DNA of 39,260 bases from Cymbomonas tetramitiformis. Lineage: Eukaryota; Chlorophyta; Pyramimonadophyceae; Pyramimonadales; Pyramimonadaceae. The notes beneath the pieces are model-generated. The model saw only the letters and a list, made by a program, of their open reading frames with translations, had not been told where the DNA came from and did no database searches. The stretch covers positions 1 to 39,260 of the forward strand of contig LGRX02030299.1 of NCBI GenBank assembly GCA_001247695.2, written 5' to 3'. A program made the translations under genes and the position numbers. This document shows positions 20,073 through 31,269 of this stretch, one piece after another; the first letter of the stretch is position 1, and the number at the start of each line of letters is the position of its first letter.

Positions 20073-22067
20073 GGTAGCACTTCAAATTTGTCGCACCGGG
20101 TATTTTATTTGTCGTGTCGCAAGACAAACTGGAATTATACCGTGCGACAGAAACGAGCTGGGGGCTCATGTCTGTCGCAGGTGCGACAATCATGAGGACC
20201 ACGCTCATTTCTGTCGTGAAAATTCACAGAAAATTTCCGAAAATGAAATTAAGCTAGGGGGGACACAACAAACGAATAGTACCGCGATTATGACATGAAA
20301 AACAAAATTACTGAACGAGTAGTACCGCGAATATTACATAAAACACAGGTGTATTATACGATCACTTGGGGACATTCATATAGCACGAGGCATACATGAG
20401 TAGCAAGCAAGCAAGCATTTCAGATGGATAAAGATACTAAGAGAAAAACCGATTACTCTCTTAAAAAATATTAGCATAATTACTTATTACTACTAGGCTG
20501 CTAGTTTCTAATACAAGGATTCAACTACCCGAGGGCGATATGAAAATCTAAACAAGGAAACTAGAGCACAGCGCACGTTCCAAAATCTTCAGAACCAAAA
20601 CGTTTCCTGCAGCACACGAACAGCGAATCAGTCAGGACGTTGGGGATCGAACCCAATACCGACAGCCAACTGCTGTCCGCATTTCACCCTCGGGTTGGCG
20701 TCTACGTACAAAATAGACGTTTTGAAAACAGCAGCGGAACAGTGGGTGGAAAATCTAAAATTCTGAACATCAATGATCGGCGAAACCTAAACAGAGCTGG
20801 CAGCCACAGGATGCCGCGAGCACTCTGCTGGCGGCATAAAAAGATGCTCGGCGTAAAAAACAAAACCTGCAAAAAACGAAACGCTGGTTAGTAAAGACGT
20901 TGGGAATCGAACCCAACCCGTCGGAGAATCCCGCCGGTCTCCAAGCACCCCTTCAGCTTAGTAGGGCCAGAGGGAAAGATGCCGCCAGGAACGTTGCTGG
21001 CGGCTTCAGAAAAGGCACAGCATGAATCATACACTATCGCCGTTGCTGGCGCCTTCAGAAAAGGCACAGCATAAACCTGCAAAAAAACAGAGCGCTGCTC
21101 AGGAAGGAAGAATTCCTGTTGGAAATTGAACCCAAACCGTCAGGCGGGATGCAAAGACGCCCGACGGCCTCCAATCATCCATGTATCGCAGGATGGGCTG
21201 CTGGTGGGATGCGGCTCATGTGAGAACATCGCAGGAACGCCCCCCCGCCGGGTTCCACGCATGCACACGAAAATATGGTCGATATGAAATATCGCTAAAG
21301 AAAAGTAGCGCGCAAAAATCATTAATCAAACATAAACACAAGCCGCGCGCTGAGACAGCGAGCAGGTAGGCGCAAGATAAGAGCTTGGAGAAAAATGAAA
21401 ACGTTGCCGACCAGGATCATACCATATCCACTTTTGTCCAGGCCGCGCCGCCGATAGGAGTGGTGAGATGATCTTGAATGACGAGATGCGTAAATAATTG
21501 TAAATTCAGCATATCTTCGGGGTAAAATATGGAATTGTTACCCGTGTCTCTCGTTGTCGGTTACGAACGATCGGTCGAAAGAATCCGGGGGAGGACTGCT
21601 GAGATGCTATCGTATCATGATTGGCCGGTAAAGCGCGAGCGCTCGACACAATCATGGTAGGACTGCTGACATGGATGAAAAACAGCATATATATCTTCGT
21701 GGTATAATTTTGAATTGTTAAACGTTTCTCTCGTTGTCGGTCGAAAGAATCCGGGGTAGGACTGCTGATATGCTATCGTATCATGATTGGCCGGTAAAGC
21801 GCGAGCGCTCGACACAATCCGGGGTAGGACTGCTGACATGGGCAGAAAATTTTCGAAAAATTTCCAACGGCATAATTTTTGAGGGACAGCTCCTGCGGTG
21901 TGGCCTGTTGATGTCACTTTTTTCCAGGAAACCTGTTTCGCTCCTTTAAGGGAAACGAAATGAAAAACAGCATATTTCTGAAAAAGCTGCGAAGCGTCCT
22001 TAATATAAACGGATCTTTTGCGACACGACAAATAAAATACCCCGTGCGACACAAATAAGGGGCTACC
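20073..22067. mobile_element. Mutator-like element B, non-autonomous, 9-bp TSD
   Basis: Flanked by the perfect 9-bp direct repeat ACTATGACA (20064-20072 and 22068-22076). Both ends start GGTAGC, then carry TTTGTCGCAC or TGTGTCGCAC, GGGGTATTTTATTTGTCG (one mismatch on the left) and TGTCGC. The subterminal region matches element A at 12987 in opposite sense (GTTTCCCTTAAAGGAGCGAAACAGGT against GTTCCCTTAAAGGGGTAAAGCAGGT when spaced). No transposase. The interior has three modules with a T-arm-like hairpin (20639, 20899 and 21119) and, at 21500-21840, two copies of a roughly 200-bp unit with GATTGGCCGGTAAAGCGCGA. It sits inside the E1 hairpin, hence is younger than E1. Confidence 0.88.
20639..21137 (-). 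repeat. Three T-arm-like hairpin modules in Mutator-like element B
   Basis: At 20639-20657, 20899-20917 and 21119-21137 the minus strand reads a stem-loop like GTTGGGTTCGATTCCCAAC (second copy exact; first with ATTGGGTTCGATCCCCAA; third TTTGGGTTCAATTTCCAA). Each is preceded by a second hairpin with unlike sequence (for example GACAGC with GCTGTC near 20660; CCGTC-GGCG with CGCC-GACGG near 21150). The last two copies are followed by a polypyrimidine-TGCAGG word. Spacing is about 220-260 bp. Confidence 0.6.
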
Positions 22068-22449
22068 ACTATGACAAGTACTGACGCGGTGGAATTTTTT
22101 TCGATGCCCTCTTGTTCAATACCGATGATATCCTTCATATAATATCATCTTTGGGACCCAAACTGAGTTACCTTGTGCCCCCCTTGGTCGACAGACCACG
22201 TGCAGTGCTCTCGCTGGTAGCATGTTGTCACTCGGGTAGTACTTTATGTGATATAGTGGTTACGGCCTTGTGTGAAAAAATGGTGTCACCTCTTTCGATT
22301 TTTTTTCTGAGAGATTTTGGCATCAAGTATGCCCCACAATCATGCAAATTGAAGATATGTAGTATGCCCAATGATGTGTGATTTCGTGGGCCCGCTGGCA
22401 TACCGTGACATGCTGCAATTGGCATGATAACATCCACCCTACTACATGT

Positions 22450-24415
22450 GAAAAACCGCTAATATATTCCAAGCGATCCAACGTGGTACAAGTAGCATGC
22501 TAAAATTCATTCCAACAGGTGCCCAAACGCCGTACATCGCCCAAATATGATTCAAAATGATATTTTGGACTATAACCAGCATCGAACGGGGCCTATACGT
22601 TGGCGGGGATGCATAGTTGAGTGTCGGATATGCGCTATGACCTCACAGTCAGCACAGGTGTACGCGTACGCAAGTAGCATGCTAGGAATCACCCCAACGG
22701 GCGCCCCTAGCGCCATATATCGCAAGGGCATGACTCAATATGATAATCCGGACTACGAGACGTACTGATTTGGGCATGGTTGATATTGGAGGTGCATGAT
22801 TGAGTGTTGGGGACGAGGTGCTAGGGTCTGGCAGACAGAGTACCAGTACGCATACACAAGTAGCATGCTAAAATTCATTCCAACAGGTGCCCAAACGCCG
22901 TACATCGCCCAAATATGATTCAAAATGATATTTTGGACTATAACCAGCATCGAACGGGGCCTATACGTTGTCGGGGATGCAAAGTTGAGTGTCGGATATG
23001 CGCTAAGACCTCACAGTCAGCACAGGTGTACGCGTACGCAAGTAGCATGCTAGGAATCGCCCCAACGGGCTCCCTAGCGCCATATATCGCACGGGCATGA
23101 CTCAACATGATAATCCGGACTACGAGACGTACTGATTTGGGCATGGTTGATATTGGAGGTGCATGATTGAGTGTTGGGGACGAGGTGCTAGGGCCTGGCA
23201 GACAGAGTACCAGTACGCATACACAAGTAGCATGCTCGCAATTATTGCAACGGGTACCCTAGCGCCGTACATCGCCCAAATATGATTCAAAATGATATTT
23301 TGGACTATAACCGGCATCGAACGGGGCCTATACGCTGTCGGGGATGCATAGTTGAGTGTCGGATATGCGCTAAGACCTCACAGTCAGCACAGGTGTACGC
23401 GTACGCAAGTAGCATGCTAGGAATCACCCCAACGGGCGCCCTAGCGCCATATATCGCACGGGCATGACTCAATATGATAATCCGGACTATGAGACGTACT
23501 GATTTGGGCATGGTTGATATTGGAGGTGCATGATTGAGTGTTGGGGACGAGGTGCTAGGGCCTGGCAGACAGAGTACTAGTACGCATACACAAGTAGCAT
23601 GCTCGCAATTATTGCAACGGGTACCCTAGCGCCGTACATCGCCCAAATATGATTCAAAATGATATTTGGGACTATAACCAGCATCGAACGGGGCCTATAC
23701 GTTGTCGGGGATGCATCGTCGAGTGTCGGATATGCGCTAAGACCTCACAGTCAGCACAAGTGTACGCGTACGCGAGTAGCATGCTAGGAATCACCCCAAC
23801 GGGCGCCCTAGCGCCATATATCGCACGGGCATGACTCAATATGATAATCCGGACTACGAGACGTACTGATTTGGGCATGGTTGATATTGGAGGTGCATGA
23901 TTGAGTGTTGGGGACGAGGTGCTAGGGCCTGTCGGACAGAGTACTAGTACGCATACACACGTAGCATGCTCGCAATTATTGCAACGGGTACCCTAGCGCC
24001 GTACATCGCCCAAATATGATTCAAAATGATATTTGGGACTATAACCAGCATCGAACGGGGCCTATACGTTGTCGGGGATGCATCGTCGAGTGTCGGATAT
24101 GCGCTAAGACCTCACAGTCAGCACAAGTGTACGCGTACGCAAGTAGCATGCTAGGAATCACCCCAACGGGCGCCCTAGCGCCATATATCGCACGGGCATG
24201 ACTCAATATGATATTCCGGACTACGAGACGTACTGATTTGGGCATGGTTGATATTGGAGGTGCATGATTGAGTGTTGGGGACGAGGTGCTAGGGCCTGGC
24301 AGACAGAGTACTAGTACGCATACACACGTAGCATGCTCGCAATTATTGCAACGGGTACCCTAGCGCCGTACATCGCCCAAATATGACTCAAAATGATATT
24401 TGGGACTACGAGAAA
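22450..24415 (+). repeat. 367-bp dimeric tandem repeat in E1
   Basis: Just over five copies with phase points at 22547, 22915, 23282, 23649 and 24016 (spacing 367-368). Each unit is a dimer of two related halves of about 183 bp. Each half carries AGTAGCATGCT (palindrome AGCATGCT), CCCAACGGG-type sequence, a GCGCC-TACATCGCC-like word and GACT-A-ATGATA. Palindromes GTACGCGTAC and TAGCATGCTA recur once per unit. Related 1.3 units occur in E2 at 25360-25810. The last three E1 units are nearly identical, so recent amplification or gene conversion is likely. Confidence 0.9.
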
Positions 24416-24896
24416 CTAATTTTGTAGCCTTATGTGAGGGGAAATATTTTTTTGGGAATTTAACGTTTGAGTGGGTCTAGCAGCCGAGTCGTAGTTGATC
24501 CTGGCTGGATATTTGGGTGGTTGCCGCCATTAAGATGCCGTATATTCATCTTAGGATGCCATGTGAGGTACATGGATGTGGTATAACACTTTATAGGTCA
24601 CATGGCTCCATGTATCGAGGAAGTTATGGCCGATTTGGCTTAGGGTGCGGGTGCGGGGGAATGGTATAATTGGGCGTTGAGCGGCCACCGCACCTTTCGA
24701 TATGAATGACACGCTTATGCCTATTACCCGCAGCTTAAGGTGGCTTAAGCCACCTTAACTTGAAGGGCTCATTGGGGCTTCCTCGGCGGTGCTTTCAAAA
24801 TTTGGAGACCTGCGTCGTCAAGATCTTGAGCTGCTCTTTCTGCAGTGTCTTATCAAAAGTGTGATCTGAGTTCATCTTGACCCTCAAAATCTTGGG

Positions 24897-26696
24897 TGGC
24901 TACTGCCCGGCAGTACTTGTAATAGTACTGAAATCGTGTTCAGTACTATTACAAGTACTGAATCCCCGCGAATTTTTTCAGGCATCTCCGTTGGTTCGGT
25001 TGGGCTACCATCCATATCTTGGCACATTTATGACCTAAACTAATTTGCCATATGCTCCATTGGTCGATATTCCACTTGGAGGCTTCTCACTGGACGTATA
25101 TAACACAATGGGCAGTGATTTTCCGGATTACCTGCTTGACAAATATGTCGAAAATGACATGCCTCTTTCAATAATTTTTTTCAGGCACACCACACCGCCG
25201 AATCAAGTGGGAAAGCATTCAAATTGAAGGCAGACATCATATCTAATCACTCACATATCATGGAACAATTTGGTATCATGATACCAATTGTATATATTGT
25301 TGTAAACTTCCACCTTCCATGTGAAAACCTATTATATTCCAAGCGATCCAACGTGATTCACGTAGCATGCAAATGTTCATTCCAACGGGTACCCAAGCGC
25401 CGTACATCGCCCAAACATGATTCAAAATAATATTTTGGACTATAACCAGCATTAAACTGGGCCTATAGGTTGTCGGGGATGCATGGCTGAGTGTCGGTCA
25501 TGCGCTAAGACCTCGCTGTCAGCACAGGTGTACGCGTACGCAAGTAGCATGCTAGGAATCGCCCCAACGGGCGCCCTAGCGCCATATATCGCACGGGCAT
25601 GATTTGATATGATAATTCGGACTACGAGACGTACTGATTTGGGCATGGTTGATAATGGAGGTGCATGATTGAGTGGTGGGGACGAGGTGCCAGGGCCTGG
25701 TAGACAGAGTACCAGTACGCATACACAAGTAGCATGCTCGTAATCATCCCAACGGGTACCCAAGCGCCGTACATCGCCCAAACATGATTCAAAATAATAT
25801 TTTGGACTACGAGAAACTAATTTTGTGGCATAATGTAGGGGGAAATAATTTTCGGGGAATTTAGCATGGGAGGGGGCACTACAGGGGAGCTGAAATCAGT
25901 CCTGGCTCAAAATTTGGGTGTTACAGCCATACACATACATATTTTTTACATTCCTATCGTGCATAATGTACACAAATGTCACATAACACTTTATAGGTCA
26001 CACAGTTCCAAGTATTGAGGAAGTTATGGCTGTTTAGGGTTTTGGTTTGGGTGTGCGGAAAATGATATGTTTGAGGGGCCGCCAACAACCACGCTTGGCG
26101 ATAGCAAGGAATGACGCATTTAATGCATGCTATGCATATGGAAAGGCCATGAGCAAGTAAATTTGTCATCTATACATGTATATCGAATTTTAGAAGCCTT
26201 CACGACCGCCATACCGTGACTTATGTTCTTATGTCACACGTTCGCGCGGAGCCAATTCAATAATTTTCGTCCTTGAAAAAAGCGAATTTCGGATTTCTGG
26301 CGGGTGTGGGTCATATTCCATCACCGCGCGGGCCCAAATTCATATCAATCACGCAAGTGACTCGCTAGATATCTTCAATACCTTCCAATATCGAAACATG
26401 ATGGTTGGTTTGACCTCCAAGGCCTCGCATGAGGGTCTCTCAAGGGTTATAGTGTTCAGTACTTGTAACAGTACTGAGCAAAATAAATTATTTTCAGGCA
26501 TTTTACCCATCGAAAGCGCGCTCAAAATACACCACCTTAAACTTGATGGTGGCATGTATACACGTTTTCAGAAATTCAAAAGGGTCGTAAATGAATTTTC
26601 TGAGATGTGGTTTGACCTATATGACCAAGTTTAATGCCGGCTACGTCTATTTTACTACGGTACTTGTAACAGTACTGAAGCTCCGGGCAGTAGCCA
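24897..26696 (+). mobile_element. E2: 1.8-kb hairpin-ended element inside E3, TSD TGGG
   Basis: TGGCTACTGCCCGG at 24897 and its inverse CCGGGCAGTAGCCA ending at 26696, flanked by TGGG (24893-24896 and 26697-26700). The pre-insertion sequence is preserved in the second internal copy of E3 (near 26885: CTCAAAATCTCGGTTGAAG), which lacks E2. A perfect 22-bp inverted repeat with 6-nt loop follows the left TIR. The right arm has one AGTACTTGTAACAGTACT motif next to the TIR (26661) and one about 200 bp inside (26458), the latter followed by a TTTTCAGG acceptor-like word. The arms are homologous to those of E1. No transposase. Confidence 0.88.
24911..24960. other. Perfect 22-bp hairpin next to E2 left TIR
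   Basis: Arms 24911-24932 and 24939-24960 are exact inverse complements around the loop ATCGTG. Each arm is itself an AGTACT-TGTAAT-AGTACT near-palindrome, so cruciforms can form at two scales. Confidence 0.95.
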
Positions 26697-27741
26697 TGGG
26701 TTGAAGTAGGGTGGGTATTTCCCAATTTTCCTTAAGATGGCTTAAGCCACCTTAAGCCAATTAGCTCACGGGGGCTTCCACGAAGGCGCTTTTCAAAATT
26801 TGGAGACCTGTGATGTCAAGATCTCGAGCTGCTCTTTCTGCAGTGTGTTGCCAAAAGTTTGATCCGAAGTCATCTTGACCCTCAAAATCTCGGTTGAAGT
26901 AGCATGGGTCTGCAAAAACCGGAAAAATCGTTCAAAATTCACTCAATGTTGCGCCCTCTTGGATACTTCCCAAAATTGCTCACCGGGAACTTGGGCTCGC
27001 CGAATAATGCATATAGTGTCTAAAAGAAGACATTGTCGCCGTCATTTTGAGCTAAAAAAATCTAGTTTCCGGTACCGATAGCTTCCGCAATAATTGAAAA
27101 CGTTAAGGTGGCTTAAGCCACCCGAAGGGTAATAGGCACTTAATGCATCTTATGCGCATGGATATGCCATGAGCACTTAAACTGACCAACTATACATACA
27201 TATTGAATTTTAGAAGCCTTCACGAGCAGCATACCATGACTTATGTGCTTATGCCACACGTTCGCGCGGAGCCAATTCAAAAAAACAATTCCTCGAAAAA
27301 AGCAAATTTCAGATTTCTGGCGGGTGTGGCTCATATGCCATCGCCGTGCGGGGCCTAATCCGTATCAATCACGCAAGTGAGTTGCGAAATACCTTACACA
27401 CCTTCCAAATTCGAAACATGGTGGTTGGTTTGACCTCCAAGGCCTCGGAAGAGGGTCTCCCAAGGGTTCTAGTGTTCAGTACTTGTCACAGTACTGTGCG
27501 AATTAATCAATTTTCAGGCTTTGCACCCCTTGAAAGCATGCCGTATAAAAGCGTGTCTAAATCCATTTCTACTCTATAGTATCGTCGAAAACAAATCAAT
27601 AGGGTCCTAAATGGTTTTTCTAAGCTGTCAACTGACCGATCTAGCCTTATAAGATGGCCGCTAGAGTGATTCAACCTTAGTACTTTGTGACAGTACTGCT
27701 CCACGGGGCAGTAGCCATCGTGAGCAGGGTAGATATCTTCC

Positions 27742-27991
27742 GCGGAGGTGACTCGGCCCGCATCGGAAATTCACTTCGGCCACATTTCGGCCCGTGTCGG
27801 CCCGAACCCAAAATTGCCCGCCGCAGGCGCAAAATTTTAATTTTAAGTATGACAATTTGTCAAAAATCGATAAATTTTTGGAAATTTATCGATTTTCCCC
27901 TTAATGCGACTCGGCCCATCCGCAACTTTTCCTTCGGCCCGCCTTCGGCCCGGGCCTCCGTGACACGGCCCCGGGCCGGCCAATCCCAGGA
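27742..27991. mobile_element. 250-bp insertion with 11-bp direct repeats in gypsy remnant
   Basis: Bounded by AGATATCTTCC at 27731-27741 and 27992-28002. The interior is rich in CGGCCC words and centres on a perfect 15-bp hairpin (27863-27877 with 27882-27896, loop TTGG). The ends share GGCC-rich sequence but no clear TIR, and GACTCGGCCC recurs as a direct repeat (27747 and 27907). A TSD of 9-11 bp would suit a Mutator-type MITE; the class is not settled. Confidence 0.55.
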
Positions 27992-28002
27992 AGATATCTT
28001 CC

Positions 28003-29215
28003 CTGATCGTGAGGGGTTAAAGTCAATAGTGTAGGCACAGTAGTTCTTGATAGCCCGCTCTGCTCTCTGGAGGGTCTCTGCGCCATCCATCATCCATGAC
28101 TCAATGGCTGCGAGCCACTGGGGTCTAGCAGCTGGCGGGCTGTCCTCGAATAGGTCCTCGACGTCCAGCACAGACAGTGGGTCCTTCGGGAGGTCGGTCT
28201 TCTCATCCACCACTCCAGCTTCCTTCAGTTCATCACGCGGGGTCTTCACAACGTAGTCTGCCCTCCGGGAAAGGGCGTCAGGGACTAGCAGGAGGGCGCC
28301 CTTCACGTACTCCATGCGGGGAACACATACCTCCACCAAGTCCATGTACTACCGCGCTTGGCGCCTGCTGAGCCCCCTTCCAGGTGACACCAGCCACTCC
28401 AGGGGCCGGTGATCCCCCTGCAGGCAGGCCGAACTCCGAGAAGATCAGGTAATGCCTCCAAGTCATTGTGGTGCAGTGGCGCAGTGCGCAGAGCTCCCGC
28501 TCACCCGTGTGGTAGTTCTGCTCAGCCGCGGAGAACTGGCGACTCTCGTAGGCAATGACCTTCACTCCCTCCCCGGTGTCCTGCATCGACACTCCTCCCA
28601 GTGCTACACAATTGGCGTCCGTCTGCGCCAAGAAGGGGACAGTGCCATCCGCTGCCTTCTCGTTATGTCCGGAAGAGCCAGCACCGGGGCAGAAGAAAGT
28701 GATGTCTTCATTCAGCTCCTCGAAAGCCCACTGTTGCTGTTCTCCCCATTCCCACGGCACACCCGTCTTGGCGAGGGAGGTGAGGGGCTGGGCGATCTCG
28801 GAGAAGCAGTGCACAAAACGGCGGTAATACCCGGCCAATCCAAGATACTGCCGGACCTGCGTCACCGTCTCCAGCCGTGGCCAGTCCTTGATCGCCGCCA
28901 CCTTATCATGCTGTGGCTGGCAATCCTTGGCGGACAGAGTATGGCCAAGGAACCGCAGGGACTCCTTACACATCTGTGCCTTGGAGTCCTTAAGGTACAC
29001 CCCAGCTTCCTGACAGGTCTCCAGAAACTGCTTCACGTGGTTGTAGTGCGCCTCGATGTTATCGCCCTTAGTGAACACAACCACGTCGTCAATGAAGATA
29101 CTCACAAATAAGGGTAGGTGTCCCAGCGCCCTCTGCACGTGCGCCGTTGGTACTGGGAGGGGGAGTTCTGCAGTCCCTGTGTGTGGCATCAATAACCAGC
29201 TATTTTGGACATTAA
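28003..29215 (-). pseudogene. Ty3/gypsy reverse transcriptase-RNase H remnant
   Basis: Read from 29215 down: LQNSPSQYQR (RT block before the active site), then after a one-base shift LFVSIFIDDVVVFTKGD (the YIDD-type active site as F-IDD). QVRQYLGLAGYYRRFVHCFS (thumb) follows, then the RNase H part with QTDANCVALGGV and YHTGERELCALR. A further shift leads to the DHRPLEWL and LSRRQAR motifs, a TAG stop (28349-28351) in place of the usual Trp, and VKGALLLVPDALSRR (end of RNase H/connection). The copy lacks gag, protease, most RT fingers and integrase. Frameshifts and the stop show that it is dead. Confidence 0.88.
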
Positions 29216-31067
29216 ATTTTGTGGGGGTCTAGTATCTTGAGATTTAGGATCTTGAAATCTGCGGGTTTGTTTTTGCGATGATGATCTTCCGTTGCACGTT
29301 TGTCGCTAAGGGAGGTGCTTCGTCGCCCCTCCAGGTGTAACATTTTCGATGAGTGTCAGGGAACATGTGGCGCACTTCTCAGGCGTGGGTCCATGGAATT
29401 CTGACCATCTTGAAAATATCGCCCTCTCCTTCACAAGAGCTCCGTTCGGGCGCAGATTTGATCGGGGCATGATTGTGCTGAGGGCAGAGATCATGAAGAT
29501 GGTGGATTCACTTGCCGATCGGGCGTGAGAGGGGAGACTGGATGCTCTCAACCACGACAACATCAATGCGGGATTCTATATCGTAACGTCGATTGGTTCG
29601 ACACGTCTATGTCGGTGCTTCCTCACCCCTTTGGGCGAAATTTTCATATTTTCGGGGAACGGGTGGCACACTCCCCAGGAGTGGGTCACCGGAACCCTGC
29701 CAGACTTTCAAATCGTCCATCCTTCTCCGCAAGAGCGGGGCCTAGTTTATAAGACTGGGGTGCGATTTTTGAGTGCTGGCACTCTCTACCGAGCAGCGGT
29801 CGCCGATGTGGTTTTGCATTCTCGGGCATATTAACCGCTTCCTACGAATAGCTCTGCAGACAATTTATTCGATGGAACCTTCAGTGACAATGCTTCATAA
29901 ATCTAGAGGACACCTGTGTTCGGAGTTGTCTCTCATGAAAGAATTAAATCGTCCCTTTTCAATGGAAATTTCGGCAAATCGGCAATCGGAGGCTAAGTTG
30001 TGGAATTCGCCATTTGCACGCCTTTATAAGAGGGCATGGATGCAGATTTGGGGTTGCAGGGACGCGGCCCATGATGGAACCTGGGTGCTTCTTGCGAGAG
30101 TTAGGATTAGGAAATAGGATGTGACACCTGACATCTATGATACGGAGGAATATGAGGCTGTTGTTGGAATTTGAAACGGGTTAACCCCAGACAGAGTTCG
30201 TTCTTGGGATCGTTCCCGCGCACGGCGCCCCGTGATTCAGTATCATACGTAAGTCTTGGGATTTCCCTTCGTTTGGAAGCAAGTAATGCAATCAACACAA
30301 TGCCTTTCCCAATGGTCGCACACGGGGTCATGCGATTGCCCAGCCGAGCAGGCTGAAAACTCGACAAATCTGTGATCGGTTGCCGTTTTCTTGCAGTTTG
30401 GCTTCACGGGACTTCGGGAGGATCTGTCATCCGGAATTCCTTGTGCAGGAAGAGTGGTAAATGACTAAGTTCTAATGTATGTAGGAGTGGTTGTGTCCAA
30501 CGACGAGGCGGCCGTGTCGGAACAGGAATTTGTACACTCCAAATCAGGTTCTCCCGCGTGTATTGTTAGTTCGCCTATGAATTAATATGGGGTTGAGTTG
30601 TTTCAATCAAGAGGACACGCCGGAGCCGTCAAGAGACATATCATTGCGAAGAGGTCCGTGTCGTTACTTTTGATCCTCGTGAAGGTGTGCGTTGTTAAGA
30701 GGCCATGCGTGTAGCTGCCCGGAGTTCCTTTTTTTTCCTTTTAAGAAAGGTGCCAACCGAATGGTATAAGGAAATATGTTCGCAGATCGACTTTCGGAGG
30801 GATTCTGAGTCTGATCGATAATATGTTCACTGATAATGTTCTTAGGAGCGTCCCAATCGCTTGTTTCAAATTAAGCAGGAATGTTAGGGGATGCGTGCCG
30901 GTTTATTCCGCGGGGAATTGTTATTATTCAACATTCGCTAGGACGGGGGCGTTTGCCTATTGGTTGAGTCTTTTTTTTAGGCGTTGGTCTTTTACAGGTA
31001 ACGAGGGATTGCGTGCCTGAGACGTGTGGGGAATTTCGACAACATTGACAGATATTTGACAGGTCAA
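29216..31067. other. Non-coding stretch with a diverged ~280-bp duplication
   Basis: 29275-29530 and 29570-29830 are diverged copies of each other (paired words TTTCGATGAGTGTCAGGGAAC and TTTCATATTTTCGGGGAAC when aligned; then GTGGCNCACT and AGGNGTGGGTC). No protein motif is seen in either. 29840-31067 holds nothing recognised. It ends at the E4 left terminus. Confidence 0.45.
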
Positions 31068-31083
31068 TGGCTACTGCCCGTCA

Positions 31084-31129
31084 GTCCTTGAGATAGGACT
31101 GAAACCCGTTTCAGTCCTATCTCAAGGAC
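31084..31129. other. Perfect 21-bp hairpin next to E4 left TIR
   Basis: Arms 31084-31104 and 31109-31129 are exact inverse complements around CCCG. The arm core is AGTCCT-TGAGAT-AGGACT. Compared with AGTACT-TGTAAT-AGTACT in E2, both halves changed in a pair-preserving way. Confidence 0.95.
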
Positions 31130-31269
31130 CGATGTTGCTACAATTTTTTAACCGTCCTCTTGGTGTTTTTGGCGCCTAGCCACTGAATGGTAGTCTCATT
31201 ATTAGGACCCAAACTAAGTATCCTTAATCGCCATTTGCCTTATATCGTGATTATCACTATAACAACTAA

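Larger units (their letters stand above)
24718..27138. mobile_element. E3: 617-bp element inserted in E1, TSD CTTA, itself hit by E2
   Basis: TIR TGCCTATTACCC starts at 24718, and its reverse complement GGGTAATAGGCA ends at 27138. The flanks carry the 4-bp TSD CTTA (24714-24717 and 27139-27142). The empty site can be read in the homologous part of E2 (near 26111: ACGCATTTAATGCATGC), supporting the boundaries. Inside each TIR is a palindrome built on AAGGTGGCTTAAGCCACCTT (24734, 26727 and 27103). A roughly 190-bp internal direct duplication (24760-24896 with 26697-26730, and 26750-26915) contains CAAAATTTGGAGACCTG. No coding capacity. Confidence 0.85.
20016..27717 (+). mobile_element. E1: hairpin-ended DNA transposon with nested insertions
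   Basis: The left end TGGCTACTGCCCCGTGG starts at 20016. The matching right end (reverse complement TGGCTACTGCCCCGTGG) finishes at 27717. Just inside the left end lies a hairpin with arms of over 20 bp centred on TTTTCGAAAA (20054/20055); its right arm is cut by Mutator-like element B and resumes at 22077. Removing that element (20073-22067 plus one TSD) and E3 (24718-27138 plus one TSD) leaves about 3.3 kb: left arm, five 367-bp repeats (22450-24415) and right arm (24416-24717 plus 27143-27717). No transposase is present. The flanks show no matching TSD, so the two ends may come from different copies or the flanks were rearranged. E2 repeats the same plan in smaller form. Confidence 0.75.

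Noticed and set aside
22547..24245. Repeated ORFs of 61 and 68 codons on both strands of the 367-bp units
   Set aside because: They recur because the units are nearly identical. 367 is not a multiple of three, so no longer protein can form, and both strands are equally open.
20016..27717. TSD for E1
   Set aside because: The left flank (TCAA) and right flank (TCGT) do not match, so no duplication is claimed for E1.
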